A stretch of DNA of 64,000 nt, taken from the NCBI RefSeq assembly GCF_000739595.1, contig NZ_BBJP01000030.1, positions 109,420 to 173,419 on the forward strand, written 5' to 3'. Both the position numbers and the translations under genes were made by a program. Below the pieces are notes generated by a model. It saw nothing but the letters and a program-made list of their open reading frames with translations. It did not search any database and was not told the DNA's origin. This DNA is from Halorubrum halophilum. GTDB lineage: Archaea; Halobacteriota; Halobacteria; Halobacteriales; Haloferacaceae. Shown in pieces: positions 12,148 to 20,644 of this stretch (position 1 is its first letter; every line of letters begins with the position of its first letter).

Positions 12148-13428
12148 TTACGACGTGACCCGTTCTTGAGGCGCGAATGCGCCAGTTTCCTTGTCAAACA
12201 GGAACGTCGATGGCTGTGCCAACCAGCCGTTACTCCTATCACCGCTATCCGTGACGAGACTCGGAGATACTTTCTGTCGAATGTTCTCTGCACCGTTCAC
12301 ATCAGCGTTCGCTACCGTCCCGCAGTCGTCGCACACGTACAATCCGCGTTCGACGCGGTTTGCCTTTCGCGTGCGACCACAGCACGAACACGAGTTCGAC
12401 GTATCGCGTTCGGACACCTGCTCAACTGCGATGTCTTCCATCTCGGCTTTGTATTCGAGCAGCTCGGTGAATCGGTCGAACGCCCACGAGTGCAAGTCGA
12501 GGTTGCCGTGTTTTCCCCAGTTTTTCGACTCATCGGTCTCCTCGTCCTCGCGGATACCGGAGAGGTTGCCAACCACGATGGTTCCAACGCCCTCATCAAC
12601 ACATCGCTGAACGATGTGCTTGGAGAGCGTATGGAAATAGTGAGTGCGGCGAGCAGACTTCTTCTGGTTCAGCCGCGTGGCCTGCTCGGAGTTCGAGTCG
12701 TCACACTGAGCGATCCGCTTGCTGAAGTAGTAGTCGTCCTGTTTCAGACAGTTCAGAGGATACAGCTCGGCGTGGCCGTCCTCGTAGGCGAGCGCGGCGA
12801 AGTTGTTGATACCGAGATCAACACCCACAGTCTTCTCACCGGGAGATTCGGCCACCTCGCTCTCGACTTTGCACACGAAGTGTAGCTCCCACTCCTCATC
12901 CGTCCAAACTGCCCGCACTTGCTGGACGTTCTCCACGGCAGAGAGGTCAACGTCGGGCCGTGTTTGGAATTTGCAGAGGATGAAATCCGACCAATACTCT
13001 TTGAGATTCGATCCCTGCGAGAGTCGGACGCGGTCGTGCTGGGTGTCGAGCTTGAACCCAGCGGCTTTGAACGTCACCGTCGAACGCGGGTGTTCGTCAC
13101 CGTGTTTACGGTAGCCGGGCGGGTTCGCTCTCGCATCTCCGTTTTGTCGTTTGCCGTACCAACCGTTGAACGCCTCAGCGAGTTCTTGAAGGACTCGCTG
13201 ACTTGACTGAGAATGGAGGTCATCATAGCGTTCGTGATTTTTGAGGTACGTGGTGAGTTCGTTGTGGTTGGGAATGTAATCGATTTCATCCCAGATCCGG
13301 CTGCATGTCCACCGTCCGACGTTCCAGAGTTTCGAGGCTGCGAACCCGAGGGCGTCAAGGTCGTCTGACACCCGTGACTGATTCCGAATGGACGCAGTGT
13401 AGGTGCGAGTAACGACCTTTTTCGCCAT
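12148..13428 (-). CDS. tnpB: TnpB-type RNA-guided nuclease, RuvC-II glutamate absent at its usual place
   Basis: A 426-residue TnpB (OrfB) protein. Known TnpBs are RNA-guided RuvC nucleases that help their element persist. The N-terminal helical/WED region is followed by a split RuvC domain: Asp204 in VGVDLGINNF (RuvC-I), the RuvC-II strand IVVGNLSGIRE, an EYKAE helix (about 325-329), the zinc finger Cys347/Cys350 and Cys366/Cys369, and Asp376 in NADVNGAENI (RuvC-III). The canonical Glu of RuvC-II (V-E-D/N-L in many relatives) is Gly287 here, with acidic residues only further on (Glu294, Glu296). It may be inactive or use a relocated glutamate. A TTTATC box lies about 20 bases upstream of the ATG. 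Confidence 0.93.
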   Translation of the reverse strand: MAKKVVTRTYTASIRNQSRVSDDLDALGFAASKLWNVGRWTCSRIWDEIDYIPNHNELTTYLKNHERYDDLHSQSSQRVLQELAEAFNGWYGKRQNGDARANPPGYRKHGDEHPRSTVTFKAAGFKLDTQHDRVRLSQGSNLKEYWSDFILCKFQTRPDVDLSAVENVQQVRAVWTDEEWELHFVCKVESEVAESPGEKTVGVDLGINNFAALAYEDGHAELYPLNCLKQDDYYFSKRIAQCDDSNSEQATRLNQKKSARRTHYFHTLSKHIVQRCVDEGVGTIVVGNLSGIREDEETDESKNWGKHGNLDLHSWAFDRFTELLEYKAEMEDIAVEQVSERDTSNSCSCCGRTRKANRVERGLYVCDDCGTVANADVNGAENIRQKVSPSLVTDSGDRSNGWLAQPSTFLFDKETGAFAPQERVTS

Positions 13429-13687
13429 ACGTAACCTATGTAGATAAACTTACTTGAAGACTTGGATTGGAGCAGCGTGGAATATCCAGCCGTGCCATCG
13501 AACGGTGGACTGTGGAGGTAGTGTCGGATTCATCCCCGCGCTAAAGCGCGAGGCTTTCTCCTCAATACTGCGTAACTGAGTGACAGGTCCGATCAAACGC
13601 GTCCCCGTTCGCTCGACACGCGTCCCGTACCGGCCACACCGACCGGACTGCACCAGTTTCCGAGGGGTTCGACGGAGCCGGAAGCGC

Positions 13688-14863
13688 TTATTCCGTCCGC
13701 TCGCCCGCGGCGAACACCGCCTCCGGATCCTGCCACGCGGTCACGTCCTCTGTGGGGTCGGCATCGAGGACGACGAGGTCGGCGCGGTACCCCTCCTCGA
13801 TCCGGCCCACGTCGTCGAGCCCGAGCAGGTCGGCGGCGTTGACGGTGGCCGCCTCCAGCGCGCCCTCGGGCGAGAGCCCGTGGTCGACCATGTACGCCAG
13901 CTCTCGCGGGATGTCCGCGAAGAAGTTGAAGGGGGTGCCGGCGTCGGTGCCCATCGCGATCGACACGTCGGCCTCGAGGGCGTGGTCCCACGCGTCGTCG
14001 AAGCGGTCGGCGGCGTCCTCGGCCTTCTCGACGGCGTCCTCGGGAATCCCAGCCTCGACGCCGTGGTCGACGATTCCCCGGAGCGCGCTCGCGGTCGGCA
14101 CCCAGTAGGTGCCCCGATCGGCCATCATCTCGGCGGCCTCGCGGTCCATGAAGGTGCCGTGCTCGATACTCGTTATCCCGGCCTCGACCGCGTTCTTGAT
14201 CCCCTGCTCGCCGTGAGCGTGAGCCGCGGTCGGGGTGTCGGTCGGCGCGGCGGCGTCGGTGAACGCCTCGAGTTCCTCCGGGGTCAGCTCCGGGGCGCCG
14301 GTCACCGCGCCCTCGGTGAGGACGCCGCCGGTCGCCATGCACTTGAGCACGTCCGCGCCCGCCTTCAGCTGCTCGCGGGCCGCCTTCCGGACCTCGCTTG
14401 GCCCGTCGGCCTCGCGCCCGAACCAGTTGCCGTGACCGCCGGTCATGATCACGTTGCGGCCGCACGCGAGGACCCGGGGACCGTCGATCTCGCCGTCGGC
14501 GACCGCCTCGCCCGCGTCGAGCGCGAGCGTCCCGCGGCTCCCCAGATCGCGGACCGTCGTGACCCCTGCTTCGAGGGCGGCTCGGAGGTTGCCGGCCGCC
14601 CGGTAGCTCGCAGTGTAGTCGCTGTCGGAGACCGCGGTGGCCACGTCGGGTCGCCCATCCATCATGACGTGGACGTGCGCGTCGATCAGCCCCGGCGCGA
14701 CCACCGAGCCGCTGGCGTCGGTCTCGACGTCGACCGCCTCTCCACCGCCGATCTCGGCGACCGCGTTCGGGCCGACCGCGACGATCTCGCCGTCCGCGAT
14801 CACGACATCGGCCTCGCGGGTCCCGTCGACGTCCGCCACTCGTCCGCCTCGGATCACGTGCAT
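13688..14863 (-). CDS. Metal-dependent amidohydrolase (imidazolonepropionase/Xaa-Pro dipeptidase-like)
   Basis: A 391-residue amidohydrolase-superfamily enzyme with a TIM barrel and flanking beta-sandwich. The N-terminal metal-binding HVHVMMDG follows PGLIDAHVH; the ATG codes for MHVIRGGRVADV. Later ligands are visible in DVLKCMATGG (probable carbamylated-lysine site), the His of AAHAHGEQGI, the His of SIEHGTFMD and the Asp of AMGTDAGTP. The C terminus returns to the sandwich (GYRADLVVLDADP). This set is typical of enzymes annotated as imidazolonepropionase-like or Xaa-Pro/Xaa-Arg dipeptidases; substrate cannot be assigned. No hut or peptidase operon surrounds it. Confidence 0.88.
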   Translation of the reverse strand: MHVIRGGRVADVDGTREADVVIADGEIVAVGPNAVAEIGGGEAVDVETDASGSVVAPGLIDAHVHVMMDGRPDVATAVSDSDYTASYRAAGNLRAALEAGVTTVRDLGSRGTLALDAGEAVADGEIDGPRVLACGRNVIMTGGHGNWFGREADGPSEVRKAAREQLKAGADVLKCMATGGVLTEGAVTGAPELTPEELEAFTDAAAPTDTPTAAHAHGEQGIKNAVEAGITSIEHGTFMDREAAEMMADRGTYWVPTASALRGIVDHGVEAGIPEDAVEKAEDAADRFDDAWDHALEADVSIAMGTDAGTPFNFFADIPRELAYMVDHGLSPEGALEAATVNAADLLGLDDVGRIEEGYRADLVVLDADPTEDVTAWQDPEAVFAAGERTE

Positions 14864-14976
14864 GTCCCCATGAGAGAGTGTTCGAGTCGTAAACGCTCGG
14901 GTCGCGGTAGTCCGTCACAGGGGGATTCGTGTCACACACCCATACTTATAACCGGTCAGCCGTCGATTTCCGGCCT

Positions 14977-16638
14977 ATGGCAAGTGACAAGCAATCGGGA
15001 TCTCCCGGCGGGCTGTACGCGCAACGCATCGGGACCCCAACCACTAACGACGAGGTGAACGGCTTCTGGCTGTTCGGGTTCGGGGTGTTGCTCGGGCTGG
15101 CCGGGGTCGTCCTGTTCTTCCTCACCGAATCGGCGACGACGACTCGGGGGATCGGCTACGCGCTGGCGGCGCTGGCTCCGCCGTTCGTCATGCTCGGCGC
15201 GGTGATACGCTTCCCGCTCCGACGAGCGGGGACGTACCTCGGCTACCTCGGGACGGCGGTCAGCGTCCTCGGCGTGGTCTGGTTCGTGAACATCTTCCCG
15301 GACGGCTGGTTCACCGCCTCCGGCGACCCGACCGTGATCGCCGTGTATGGGCTCGGACTCGGGCTCATCGGGCTCGCGGGGACGGTCGTCCCGCTCATCA
15401 CCGACCCGGTCCGCGAGGACTACGAGCGGATGCAGAGCGAGACGGCCGCCGCGACGGCCGAGCGCGACGAGACGAGCGCGGAGCTCGAAGCGACGGAGTC
15501 GGAGCTGGAGTCGGCCCGCGAGGACCTGAAAGCGACCCGTGAGGAGCTGTCGGCCACCGATTCGGAGCTCGACGCGGCCCGCGCGGAGACCGCGGCGCTG
15601 CGGGAGAGCAAGGCGCGGTTCGAGCTGTTCGAGGACGCCGGCGGCAAGCCGCGCTGGCGGCTCCGCCACCGCAACGGCAACGTCATCGCGACCGCCGGGC
15701 AGGGGTACAGCAGCCGCGGCAAGGCCCAGAAGGGGCTCCACAGCGTCCGGCGGAACGCGCTCGGCGCCGGGATCCTCCGGATCGAGACCCCGGTCGCGGA
15801 GGCCGAGGCGATCGCCGACGACGACGGCCCCGAGCCCGCGGACGCCGCGGACCCGGACGTTGCCGTCCCGAGCGACGACGAGGAGATCGCGAGCAAGGCG
15901 ACCTTCGAGCTGTTCGAGGACGCCGGCGCCGAGTGGCGCTGGCGGCTCCGCCACGACAACGGGAACGTCATCTCGGACTCCGGCGAGGGGTACGCCTCCA
16001 AGTCGAACGCGAAGCGCGCGCTCGGCCGGGTCCGCGAGCACGCCGCCGCCGCGGACTACCTCCGAGTCGATCCGACCGCCTTCGAGGTGTTCCGCGACGC
16101 GGCCGGCGAGTGGCGCTGGCGGCTCATCCACGAGAACGGCAACATCCTCGCTGACTCCGGCGAGGGGTACTCCTCGCGGTCGAAGGCCCGGCAGGGGCTC
16201 GACAGCGTGCGGTCGAACGCCGCCGACGCGGGCCTCGAAGCGGACGGCGAGGAGAGCGAGGAGGGGAGCGGGAACGCGACCTTCGAGCTGTACGAGGACG
16301 CCGCCGATGAGTACCGCTGGCGGCTCCGCCACCGCAACGGCAACATCGTCGCCGACGGCGGCGAGGGGTACGCCTCCGAGTCGAACGCGCGGGACGCGAT
16401 CGGTCGCGTTCGGGAGTACGCCCCCGACGCCGACGTGTTGGACGTCGGCAGCGCCGCCTTCGAGATCTACGAGGACGCCGGCGGCGAGTGGCGCTGGCGG
16501 CTCCGCCACCGCAACGGGAACATCGTCGCCGACTCCGGCGAGGGGTACGCCTCCCGGTCGAACGCGGTCGAGGGCGTCACGTCGGTGAAGCGGAACGCCC
16601 CCGGCGCGGAGGCGGAGACGGTCGACGCGGCCGAGTAG
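14977..16638 (+). CDS. Four-helix membrane protein with coiled coil and five YegP/DUF1508-like repeats
   Basis: A 553-residue multidomain protein. Four transmembrane helices lie at about residues 24-46, 52-72, 84-104 and 116-138. A Glu/Ala-rich coiled coil follows (about 146-205; ATESELESAREDLKATR). The rest is five copies of a 50-residue unit of the type FELFEDAGGKPRWRLRHRNG...GYSSRGKA...SVRRNA, starting near residues 212, 307, 367, 434 and 493, with acidic linkers. The unit matches the YegP/DUF1508 fold, usually found once or twice in small proteins. The ATG at 14977 follows a TTATAA box (14946-14951) by about 28 bases. The repeats probably face the cytoplasm; function is unknown. Confidence 0.85.
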   Translation: MASDKQSGSPGGLYAQRIGTPTTNDEVNGFWLFGFGVLLGLAGVVLFFLTESATTTRGIGYALAALAPPFVMLGAVIRFPLRRAGTYLGYLGTAVSVLGVVWFVNIFPDGWFTASGDPTVIAVYGLGLGLIGLAGTVVPLITDPVREDYERMQSETAAATAERDETSAELEATESELESAREDLKATREELSATDSELDAARAETAALRESKARFELFEDAGGKPRWRLRHRNGNVIATAGQGYSSRGKAQKGLHSVRRNALGAGILRIETPVAEAEAIADDDGPEPADAADPDVAVPSDDEEIASKATFELFEDAGAEWRWRLRHDNGNVISDSGEGYASKSNAKRALGRVREHAAAADYLRVDPTAFEVFRDAAGEWRWRLIHENGNILADSGEGYSSRSKARQGLDSVRSNAADAGLEADGEESEEGSGNATFELYEDAADEYRWRLRHRNGNIVADGGEGYASESNARDAIGRVREYAPDADVLDVGSAAFEIYEDAGGEWRWRLRHRNGNIVADSGEGYASRSNAVEGVTSVKRNAPGAEAETVDAAE

Positions 16639-16681
16639 GTCGGCGCTGTCCGGGACGGTTCCGATTTCTTTTAAAAGTCGA

Positions 16682-16954
16682 TTATGACGCCGCCAGAAGC
16701 TTCAGCCGCAGTTCCCGCTCGTCGACCTCGTACTTGAACGCCGGGTGGCCGTCGACGAGCACGTAGGGGACGCGCTCGCCGTACTCCTCGGCCAGTTCGG
16801 GGTCCTCGTCGACGTCGACCATGTCGAGGTCGATCGCCACGTCGAGGTCGGCTGCGACCTCCTCGATGGTCTCGCGGGCGACCTCGCACAGCGAACAGTC
16901 CTCGCGGGTGTACACCGTGATCGGAACGGCCTCCGAGGCGTCCGTCTCGCTCAT
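16682..16954 (-). CDS. Glutaredoxin-like thiol protein
   Basis: A 90-residue thioredoxin-fold protein of the glutaredoxin-like DUF836 type. The redox motif is Cys20-Ser-Leu-Cys23 in YTREDCSLCEVA, followed by the cis-proline segment ERVPYVLVDGHPAF. The fold is small, with a C-terminal helix (ERELRLKLLAAS). It is presumably a cytoplasmic thiol-disulfide reductant or sensor. The start at 16954 gives MSETDASEAVPITVYT. The longer open frame upstream runs into the dispersed repeat and is not expected to be coding. It is convergent with the YegP-repeat gene. Confidence 0.85.
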   Translation of the reverse strand: MSETDASEAVPITVYTREDCSLCEVARETIEEVAADLDVAIDLDMVDVDEDPELAEEYGERVPYVLVDGHPAFKYEVDERELRLKLLAAS

Positions 16955-17019
16955 ACGTGGCGGTTGGGGCGTCGAAGCCGAGTCGCTTTCGATCAGTCGG
17001 ATACTCGGGGGTTGCTGGC

Positions 17020-17066
17020 GCGGTGAACACCTTCGAAGCCCCAGTCGCTCGCTTATAAATAGCTGA
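17020..17066 (-). repeat. Detached end-block of the dispersed repeat
   Basis: A short second copy of the repeat terminus: CGGTGAACACCTTCGAAGCC, then CCCAGTCGCTCGCTTATAAATA. It lies directly beside full copy B and looks like an incomplete tandem unit. The same arrangement occurs beside copy D at 29455-29505. Confidence 0.6.
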
Positions 17067-17074
17067 CAGCGGTC

Positions 17075-17356
17075 CGGCGGTGAACACCTCCAAAGCCCCA
17101 GCCGCCGAGGCCGCCGCACGCTCGCTGCGCTCCTCACTCGGTCGCTATCGCTCCCTCGTTGCGGTGCTTACGTCGCCTGCGGCGGCCTCGGCGGCTGCCC
17201 CTTTGAGTCCCACCCCGCTCCGCACAGCACCGCACCTCTCACCTCCCCAGCCTCGTCGCTGGCGCCGTCGGCGCCAGCGACTCCCTCGTGCGGGCTGCTC
17301 GCGCCCGATGGGCGCTCGCAGGCGCACGCCACCGCCGCGTTCATTTATAAGCGATC
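17075..17356 (-). repeat. Dispersed GC-rich repeat, copy B
   Basis: A full copy in inverse orientation relative to copies C and E. Conserved blocks on the plus strand are GTGAACACCTCCAAAGCCCC, GTTGCGGTGCTTACGTCGCC, CTGCCCCTTTGAGTCCCACC, CTCCCCAGCCTCGTCGCTGG and CGCACGCCACCGCCG, ending in TTATAAGCG. Internal inverted repeats differ from the other copies (CGCTGGCGCC with GGCGCCAGCG). It fills the space between the glutaredoxin-like gene and mdh. ORFs across it are low-complexity and inconsistent between copies. Confidence 0.85.
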
Positions 17357-17451
17357 ACTCATCGCTGTCGCAGACTCCGGCTAGCGTCACGGAAAAACGG
17401 GAGGCTGAGATCGCGTTGCCGTCGACGACCGACGAGCGCCGGTACGCCTTT

Positions 17452-18366
17452 TTAAGCGATCTTCTCGTACTGCTCCGAGAGCTTCTCGGCGGCCTCGTCG
17501 AGCAGTTCCGACTCGTACTCGTCGAGGTCCCACTCGACGACCTCCTCGACGCCGTTCGAACCGAGCTTCGCGGGCACGCCGAGCGCGGTGTCGTCGTAGC
17601 CGAACTCGCCGTCGAGCACGACCGAGCAGGGGAGCACCTCGCCGGTGTCGTTCAGGATGGCCTCGACCGTGTGCGCGACGCCGGTCGCGGGACCCCACTG
17701 CGTGGCGCCCTTGCGGCTGATCACGTCCATCGCGGACTCCTGGAGGTCTTCGAGGATCTGCTCGCGCTCGTCGTCGTCGAAGCTCGGGTCGCGACCGTCG
17801 ACGCGCACCTTCGAGAATACGGGGGCCTGCGCGTCGCCGTGCTCGCCGAGGATCGTCGCCTCGACGTTCTTCACGGGCGCGTCGAAGCGCTGCGAGAGGA
17901 CGTACCGGAAGCGCGCGGAGTCGAGCCGCCCGCCGAAGCCGACCACCTTGTGGCGGTCGCGGTCGCCCGCCTCGTACAGGTGGCGGTTGAGCAGATCCAC
18001 CGGGTTCGAGGTGGTGACGGTGACGAAGTCGTCGTTGTGCTCGGCCAGCGACGAGCCGATGTCCTCCATGATCGGCGCGTTGTCGCCGGCCAGGTCGATC
18101 CGAGTCTGGCCCTCCTTGCGCGGGATGCCGGCCGTGATCACGACCACGTCCGAGCCGGCGGTGTCCTCGTACTCGCCCTGCCGGACGGTCGTGTTCGAGT
18201 CGTAGGCGACACCGTGGTTCGCGTCGGCGGCCTGCCCGATCGTCGTCTCGCGCTGGTCCGGGATGTCGACGAAGACGAGCTCGTCGACCACGTCCCGCAG
18301 CGCGAGGTTGTACCCGGCCGCGGCACCGACGGTCCCCGCCGCACCGATGACGCTGACTTTCGTCAT
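17452..18366 (-). CDS. mdh: Malate dehydrogenase (LDH-like MalDH)
   Basis: A 304-residue NAD-dependent malate dehydrogenase of the lactate-dehydrogenase-like group, converting malate and oxaloacetate in the TCA cycle. The dinucleotide-binding motif is [13 protein letters not shown] (residues 8-20). Malate specificity is indicated by Arg83 in IPRKEGQTR. Catalytic Asp149 (GRLDSAR) and His176 (LGEHGDAQ) are present. The acidic surface and length match the well-studied haloarchaeal tetrameric enzyme. ATG 18366 gives [11 protein letters not shown], the family start. The gene stands alone, divergent from the 18495 gene. Confidence 0.96.
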   Translation of the reverse strand: MTKVSVIGAAGTVGAAAGYNLALRDVVDELVFVDIPDQRETTIGQAADANHGVAYDSNTTVRQGEYEDTAGSDVVVITAGIPRKEGQTRIDLAGDNAPIMEDIGSSLAEHNDDFVTVTTSNPVDLLNRHLYEAGDRDRHKVVGFGGRLDSARFRYVLSQRFDAPVKNVEATILGEHGDAQAPVFSKVRVDGRDPSFDDDEREQILEDLQESAMDVISRKGATQWGPATGVAHTVEAILNDTGEVLPCSVVLDGEFGYDDTALGVPAKLGSNGVEEVVEWDLDEYESELLDEAAEKLSEQYEKIA

Positions 18367-18494
18367 ACTGTGAACTCGGGGTCGGACGGCGAGTAAACGT
18401 TTCGGAACCCCATAAACGTCCATGCGACTCGGGCTGTTTCCCCCGCCGACCCGTCGCGAAACCCCTAACTCCGGCGGCCGCACACACCCACTCA

Positions 18495-19088
18495 GTGCCG
18501 ACGTTCCGCTACCCGTGTCCCGGCTGTCGGACGACCAACAGCCTCCACGACGCCGACTGCGACTTCGAGGGCGTGAGCTGGCCGACCATCGAGAAGGCGT
18601 ACACGGATCTCCTGACCGTCCTCACCGCCGAGCCGGACGGGATGGCCGAGTCCACGCTCCGCGAGGCGGTCCACGGCGAGTGGAGCGGGCTCCACAAGGC
18701 CGCGCTCGGCGCCTTGGAACGCGAACAGCGCGTCGTCGAGGACGGCGACCGGCTCCGGCTGCTCACCGCCGCGGAGTTCAAGGAGCGCGTCTCCGAGCCC
18801 ACCCGCGACCCGATGCGGACCGTCTACGAGCACGGCTCCGTCCCCGGCTGTCACGACAACGCCGTCTTCGCGATGGTGGCGTGGTACGAAATGGTCGGAC
18901 TCTCGTGGCCCGAGACGCGCGAAAATGTGATCGAGTGGCTCCACGAGTCCGGCGCGTGGGACCGCGGCGGCTTCGAGGAGTCGACCCCGGAGGAGCTCGT
19001 CGACGCCAAGCGCCACGTGTACGACGAGGGCTACGGCTGGAAGGAGAAGGGACAGGCCGCGAAGCGCGTCATCGAGCGGCACCTGTAG
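18495..19088 (+). CDS. Conserved haloarchaeal zinc-finger-like hypothetical protein
   Basis: A 197-residue protein read from a GTG start ([26 protein letters not shown]). The first 24 residues contain CxxC (Cys8, Cys11) and a later DxxC, suggesting a zinc-binding ribbon. The middle (about 35-100) is helical and winged-helix-like ([30 protein letters not shown] in shorter parts). The end contains [20 protein letters not shown] recognise the general type as a conserved haloarchaeal protein without a known role. It might bind nucleic acid; that is inference from the finger and wHTH-like region only. Confidence 0.75.
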   Translation: MPTFRYPCPGCRTTNSLHDADCDFEGVSWPTIEKAYTDLLTVLTAEPDGMAESTLREAVHGEWSGLHKAALGALEREQRVVEDGDRLRLLTAAEFKERVSEPTRDPMRTVYEHGSVPGCHDNAVFAMVAWYEMVGLSWPETRENVIEWLHESGAWDRGGFEESTPEELVDAKRHVYDEGYGWKEKGQAAKRVIERHL

Positions 19089-19166
19089 CGAGGGGCAGAT
19101 CCGGGACCGACCGCCGAGCTCCCCGGTCCGCCCGCTTTTTAAGTTCCCGCGCGGCGTCTCACCACC

Positions 19167-20582
19167 GTGACACATCCGGAGGCCGGCGCGGCGTCGATCG
19201 GGGACGGCATCGGCGATGTCGCCGAGATCGCGGCGGACGCCGACGGCCCCGGCGACAGCGACGACCCCCCGCAATCCCCCGCCGTCGCCAACCCGAGACG
19301 CGCGCTCGCCGTGGTGATCGGCGTCGTCTTCATCGATCTGGTCGGCTTCGGGATCGTGATCCCCATCCTCCCCTTCTACGTCCGGTCGTTCGGCGTCAGC
19401 GACGCCTTCATCGGGCTGCTCGCGGCGTCATACTCGCTCGCGCAGTTCCTCGCGGCGCCCACGCTCGGCCGGCTCTCCGACCGGATCGGGCGCCGGCCGG
19501 TCCTGCTCGCGTCGCTCGCGACCGCCGGCGTCGCGTGGATGACGTTCGGATACGCCGGCGAGGCCGGGGCGCGCTTCGGGGCCGTCGCCGCGCTCGCGAC
19601 GCTGTTCGGCTCGCGGACACTAGCGGGCGCGATGGGCGGGAACATCGCCGCCGCGCAGGCGTACGTCGCCGACATCACCCCGCGGGACCGGCGCGCGAGC
19701 GCGCTGGGGCTCATCGGGGCCGCGTTCGGGCTCGGCTTCGTCTTCGGCCCGGCGATCGGGGGACTGCTCGCCGCCGATCCCGTGGTCACCCGCGCCGACG
19801 CCCTCTTGCCGGCGTTCATCCCGGCCACCGCCTACTCCCTCCCGAGCTTCGCGGCGGCGGGGATGAGCTTCCTCGCGGTCGCCGTCGGGTTCGTCTTCTT
19901 GGAGGAGCCGAAACGGACGCGTCCGGCGGAAGAGGCCGGCGGAAAGCGCACCACGGCTGTCGGCCAGTTCCGCGACGCCTTAGCCTCCGCCTCACTCCGC
20001 CCGCTGACGGTCGCGTACTTCGTCGTCGCCGTCGCGTTCGCTGGCGTGCAGGTGATGTTCATCCCGTACGTCGCCGACGCGTTCGGCTACGACGCCACCG
20101 CCGCGGCGTTCCTGCTCACCTACGTCGGCGTCCTCGGCGCGGTGAATCAAGGGGTTCTCGTCGGTCGGCTCTCTCGGATCGTCTCCTCGCGGACGCTCGT
20201 CGCCGCCGGGTCGGTCGTCCTCGCGGTCGCGCTCGTGGCCATCCCGACAAGCGGATTCGTCGACCGGGCTGCCGGCGACGTCGTCCTCGGCGGGCCGCCG
20301 TGGCTCACACTCCCGCTCGTCGCCCTGCTCGTCGCGCTCGCGGCGCTCTCGCTCGGGAACGCTCTCGTGAACGTCTCGCTGGCGACGCTCGTCTCGGCGT
20401 CGGCCGACGACGCCGGACAGGGGGCCGCCTTCGGGGTGACGCAGGGCGCGTCGAGCCTCGGTCGGACCGTCGGCCCGCCCCTGATGGCCGTCCTCTACAC
20501 CGTCGCCGTCGCGTCCCCGTTCCTCGTCGGCGCGCTCCTCCTCGTGCCCGTGGCGGTCGCGTTCGGACGCCGAACCGGGTGA
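19167..20582 (+). CDS. Major facilitator superfamily transporter
   Basis: A 471-residue MFS protein with about twelve transmembrane helices and an acidic 45-residue N-terminal tail. The loop 2-3 signature LGRLSDRIGRRPVLLASL is clear, and the GxxxGPxxGG motif of antiporters appears as GLGFVFGPAIGG. It is therefore probably a proton-coupled drug or metabolite exporter (DHA-like) in the cytoplasmic membrane. A GTG start is used; a TTTTTAA box lies about 30 bases upstream (19135-19141). It shares orientation with the histidine kinase gene downstream, but the 62-base gap with its own promoter-like TTTACG suggests separate transcription. Confidence 0.9.
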   Translation: MTHPEAGAASIGDGIGDVAEIAADADGPGDSDDPPQSPAVANPRRALAVVIGVVFIDLVGFGIVIPILPFYVRSFGVSDAFIGLLAASYSLAQFLAAPTLGRLSDRIGRRPVLLASLATAGVAWMTFGYAGEAGARFGAVAALATLFGSRTLAGAMGGNIAAAQAYVADITPRDRRASALGLIGAAFGLGFVFGPAIGGLLAADPVVTRADALLPAFIPATAYSLPSFAAAGMSFLAVAVGFVFLEEPKRTRPAEEAGGKRTTAVGQFRDALASASLRPLTVAYFVVAVAFAGVQVMFIPYVADAFGYDATAAAFLLTYVGVLGAVNQGVLVGRLSRIVSSRTLVAAGSVVLAVALVAIPTSGFVDRAAGDVVLGGPPWLTLPLVALLVALAALSLGNALVNVSLATLVSASADDAGQGAAFGVTQGASSLGRTVGPPLMAVLYTVAVASPFLVGALLLVPVAVAFGRRTG

Positions 20583-20644
20583 CGCGAGGGGGAACGATCG
20601 CCGCACGATAGCTTTACGCCGCGGGTGTCCTTCGTACCCCACAC

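Larger units (their letters stand above)
12081..13572 (-). mobile_element. IS1341-type (IS200/IS605 superfamily) element carrying only tnpB
   Basis: The element consists of a tnpB gene flanked by the two similar subterminal hairpins typical of haloarchaeal IS1341 elements: CCCCGCGCTGAAGCGCGAGG near 12088-12107 and CCCCGCGCTAAAGCGCGAGG at 13534-13553. There is no tnpA, so movement would depend on a transposase elsewhere. These elements have no inverted repeats or target duplications, so the outer boundaries are approximate. It is inserted between an amidohydrolase gene and the DUF7344 regulator. Confidence 0.8.

Noticed and set aside
17080..18396. Long plus-strand frame through repeat copy B and across mdh
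   Set aside because: It begins in the non-coding repeat and continues as antisense to mdh. Similar frames in other repeat copies encode unrelated sequence, so no real protein is supported.
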